Below the pieces are notes generated by a model. That model was not told where the DNA came from and searched no databases. It saw only the letters and a list, made by a program, of their open reading frames with translations. This document shows, one piece after another, positions 63,596 through 64,000 of a DNA stretch of 64,000 bases (its first letter is position 1; each line of letters begins with the position of its first letter). Source of the DNA: Forficula auricularia (taxonomy: Eukaryota; Arthropoda; Insecta; Dermaptera; Forficulidae); the NCBI GenBank assembly GCA_024734495.1, contig JALMQS010000102.1, positions 9,579,894 to 9,643,893 of the forward strand, in the 5' to 3' direction. The translations under genes and the position numbers were made by a program.

Positions 63596-64000
63596 TCAAA
63601 CCGACTTCAAAAAAATTAAATGCAACAAATAAAATAATAATAACTCAAAAATCAAATAAAATGTACTAAAAAGTATAAAATAATTATCTAATTTAGTTAC
63701 AACTAAACGACGAAATATTAACATGAAATCACTTTTTGAAGACGGTACCAAAAATATACCTTTTATGGATCGAACTCGACGGATCTTACTTAGTACGTTT
63801 GGCGGGTAAGCTCGCTTATATAGTTTGTTTAGCACCGACTTCAAAAAGTGATTTCATGTTAATATTTCGTCGTTTAGTTGTAACTAAATTAGATAATTAT
63901 TTTACAGTTTTTAGTGTATTTTATTTGATTTTTGAGCTATTATTATTTTATTTGTTGCATTTAATTTTTTGAAGTCGGTTTTATTTTTTTTTTATAAAAA
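63596..64000 (+). mobile_element. GACTTC-family repeat, copy i (cut by window end)
   Basis: Both arms and the core (CTTAGTACGTTTGGCGGGTA, about 63787) are present; the core is inverted relative to copies c-e. The element runs off the window. Confidence 0.78.

Overview
This window looks like a stretch of an insect (at least arthropod) nuclear chromosome. The evidence is split protein-coding exons with GT-AG introns on the minus strand, an errantivirus-type Ty3/gypsy element with an env gene, Tc1, hAT, Helitron-like, SINE and LINE debris, and strongly AT-rich DNA with poly-A runs. The order of insect cannot be decided from the sequence alone. Nothing bacterial or plasmid-like was seen.

The one host gene I can reconstruct is a lysosomal/secreted beta-glucuronidase (glycoside hydrolase family 2, GUSB) on the minus strand, running from 62344 (start codon) down to 35700 (stop). 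Twelve coding pieces were placed, and all but one junction agree in splice phase. It carries a signal peptide, the acid/base Glu (IANEP), the nucleophile Glu (TEYGAD) and the glucuronate-reading N-K motif (NKKGLFTRQ). Two things are wrong with it as written. Roughly 80 N-terminal residues expected between the first and second pieces are not found anywhere in the 3.3 kb between them. The penultimate exon also carries one extra base that breaks the frame at the conserved active-site region. Either the gene is decaying or the assembly has errors.

At 2608-10301 lies a complete errantivirus-like LTR retrotransposon on the minus strand: two nearly identical LTRs, a tRNA-type primer binding site, gag, a pol that can be reached by a -1 slip on a T-TTT-TTA heptamer, and an env split by one base at an A9 run. 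The near identity of the LTRs implies a very recent insertion.

From 10.3 to 35.2 kb I see no clear host gene, only layered mobile DNA. This includes a decayed Tc1 transposon with an intron (25494-27086), a hAT-like MITE with 8-bp target duplication (23471-23810), two tRNA-derived SINE families (one copy with a 12-bp target duplication), LINE 3' ends, large foldback (inverted-repeat) elements, and copies of two abundant families. I call these the GACTTC family (ends in ACCGACTTCAAAAA) and the CATACAGGG family (starts CTTTACCATACAGGG). A GC-richer segment with a TATA-like box (22.73-23.07 kb) and a possible short minus-strand exon (22.54 kb) are the only hints of something else.

From 35.2 to 64 kb the long introns of the beta-glucuronidase gene hold the same families, including a head-to-head GACTTC pair around a unique core (56.3-58.1 kb), a Tc1-type MITE (46993-47454) and Helitron-like 3' ends, one of them only about 8 bases from a splice donor. 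The most useful messages are the broken but recognisable GUSB gene, the young errantivirus, and a GACTTC subfamily that keeps a ~70-codon reading frame in several copies. Several frame breaks and LTR differences fall in homopolymers, so sequencing error must be excluded first.
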